Program-made: the position numbers and the translations under genes | In this document: positions 63,556-64,000 of the stretch, in pieces | Layout: every line of letters begins with the position of its first letter | Position numbering within the stretch: position 1 is the stretch's first letter | Assembly: GCF_011761495.1 (NCBI RefSeq) | Contig: NZ_JAASRU010000013.1 | Span: 1-64,000 of the forward strand | Direction of reading: 5' to 3' | DNA: 64,000 nt | From: Alkalibacillus almallahensis | GTDB taxonomy: Bacteria > Bacillota > Bacilli > Bacillales > Alkalibacillaceae | The notes under the pieces: generated by a model | Databases searched by the model: none | What the model saw: only the letters and a program-made list of their open reading frames with translations | What the model was told of the DNA's origin: nothing

Positions 63556-64000
63556 ATGCAATTAGATAAATTAGTCCACTTTCATAAAACAGTGGGCAAT
63601 CAAACACGACTACGTATTATTGGTTTATTAAAGGAAGGTGGATCCCTTCATGGCCAGGCCATTGCAGGGAAATTAGGGTTAACGCCACCAACTATTTCAC
63701 ACCATCTAACAAAGCTTAGAGCGATCGATATTGTCTACCAACGTCGTGACAAAAATACGATTTATTACGCGCTTAACGAACGGAAATTAGACTTGTTAGC
63801 TGGCGCGATCACAAGATTAGGGGATGATGACATGAATGAAGAACTTCAAGTGACGGATGAAGAAAAGCATAAGGTATTAAATAACTTTATTGGGTCTGAC
63901 GGTCGGATCGAAGCAATGCCTGCTCAACTTAAAAAACGGTTAATTATATTAGAATATATCATTAAAGGTTTAGAAGCAGGTCAGTCGTATCCTGAGCCTA
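63556..64000 (+). CDS. ArsR-family regulator with C-terminal DUF2087, partial
   Basis: The frame starts at ATG 63556 after AGGAGGGTG and is open at the window end, so the 3' part is missing. The first ~85 residues are a winged helix of ArsR type (HFHKTVGNQTRLRIIGLLKEG, LTPPTISHHLTKLRAIDIV). From about residue 115 the sequence IGSDGRIEAMPAQLKKRLIILEYIIKGLEAGQSYPEP matches the start of DUF2087, a domain often fused to ArsR-type DNA-binding domains. No metal-site cysteines are seen in the visible part. The inducer is unknown. Confidence 0.85.
   Translation, partial: MQLDKLVHFHKTVGNQTRLRIIGLLKEGGSLHGQAIAGKLGLTPPTISHHLTKLRAIDIVYQRRDKNTIYYALNERKLDLLAGAITRLGDDDMNEELQVTDEEKHKVLNNFIGSDGRIEAMPAQLKKRLIILEYIIKGLEAGQSYPEP

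Overview
The window is a chromosomal segment of a low-GC Gram-positive bacterium of the family Bacillaceae, probably a moderately halophilic or alkaliphilic member. The evidence is gene order: the run from ctsR through the RNA polymerase and ribosomal protein clusters to rpsI follows the Bacillus subtilis arrangement almost gene for gene, with Bacillus-type TTG/GTG starts and strong Shine-Dalgarno sequences. Many proteins are rich in Asp and Glu, which fits a salt-adapted relative, but the genus cannot be named from sequence alone. All supported genes lie on the + strand.

Layout. 1-97: 3' part of a 5S rRNA closing an rrn operon. 214-942: an MgtC-like membrane protein. 1036-5745: the CtsR-controlled protein quality-control operon ctsR-mcsA-mcsB-clpC. 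5792-8429: radA and the PIN/TRAM gene yacL, without the disA gene that normally lies between them. 8551-11239: an in-frame ispD-ispF fusion and gltX. 11275-15241: a cysteine-type T-box followed by cysE, cysS, mrnC, rlmB and rae1. 15358-19720: sigH, rpmG, secE, nusG and the L11-L1 and L10-L12 operons. 19915-28550: an RsmC-like methyltransferase, rpoB, rpoC and the L7Ae-like rplGB. 28644-33006: rpsL, rpsG, fusA, tuf. 33371-48290: the S10-spc-alpha ribosomal superoperon with secY, adk, map, infA, rpoA and rplQ. 48395-51608: ECF transporter energizing module and truA. 51654-54499: purB and purH, which sit apart from the rest of a purine operon. 54503-54800: an array of fifteen short repeats with a 20-bp period. 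54994-55842: rplM and rpsI behind an L13-type leader.

From 55843 onward the window is accessory: long intergenic stretches, repeated hairpins, a small membrane-anchored protein, a membrane-anchored arylsulfotransferase-like protein, a cytosine-deaminase-like amidohydrolase followed by a 27-residue membrane peptide, a TetR regulator with an MFS exporter, a structured intergenic repeat of a type common in Bacillaceae, and an ArsR-DUF2087 regulator cut by the window end.

Regulation is unusually legible. Terminator-like hairpins lie in the leaders of nusG, rplJL, rpoBC and rpoA, so several genes for the transcription apparatus are placed behind possible attenuators; recognisable ribosomal-protein leaders precede rplK, rplJ, rpsJ and rplM. 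The observations most worth following are the 20-bp repeat array, a Tyr in the rifampicin-binding region of RpoB where Asp is expected, the IspD-IspF fusion that keeps an internal start site, the mutually exclusive hairpins before nusG and rpoA, and the missing disA.
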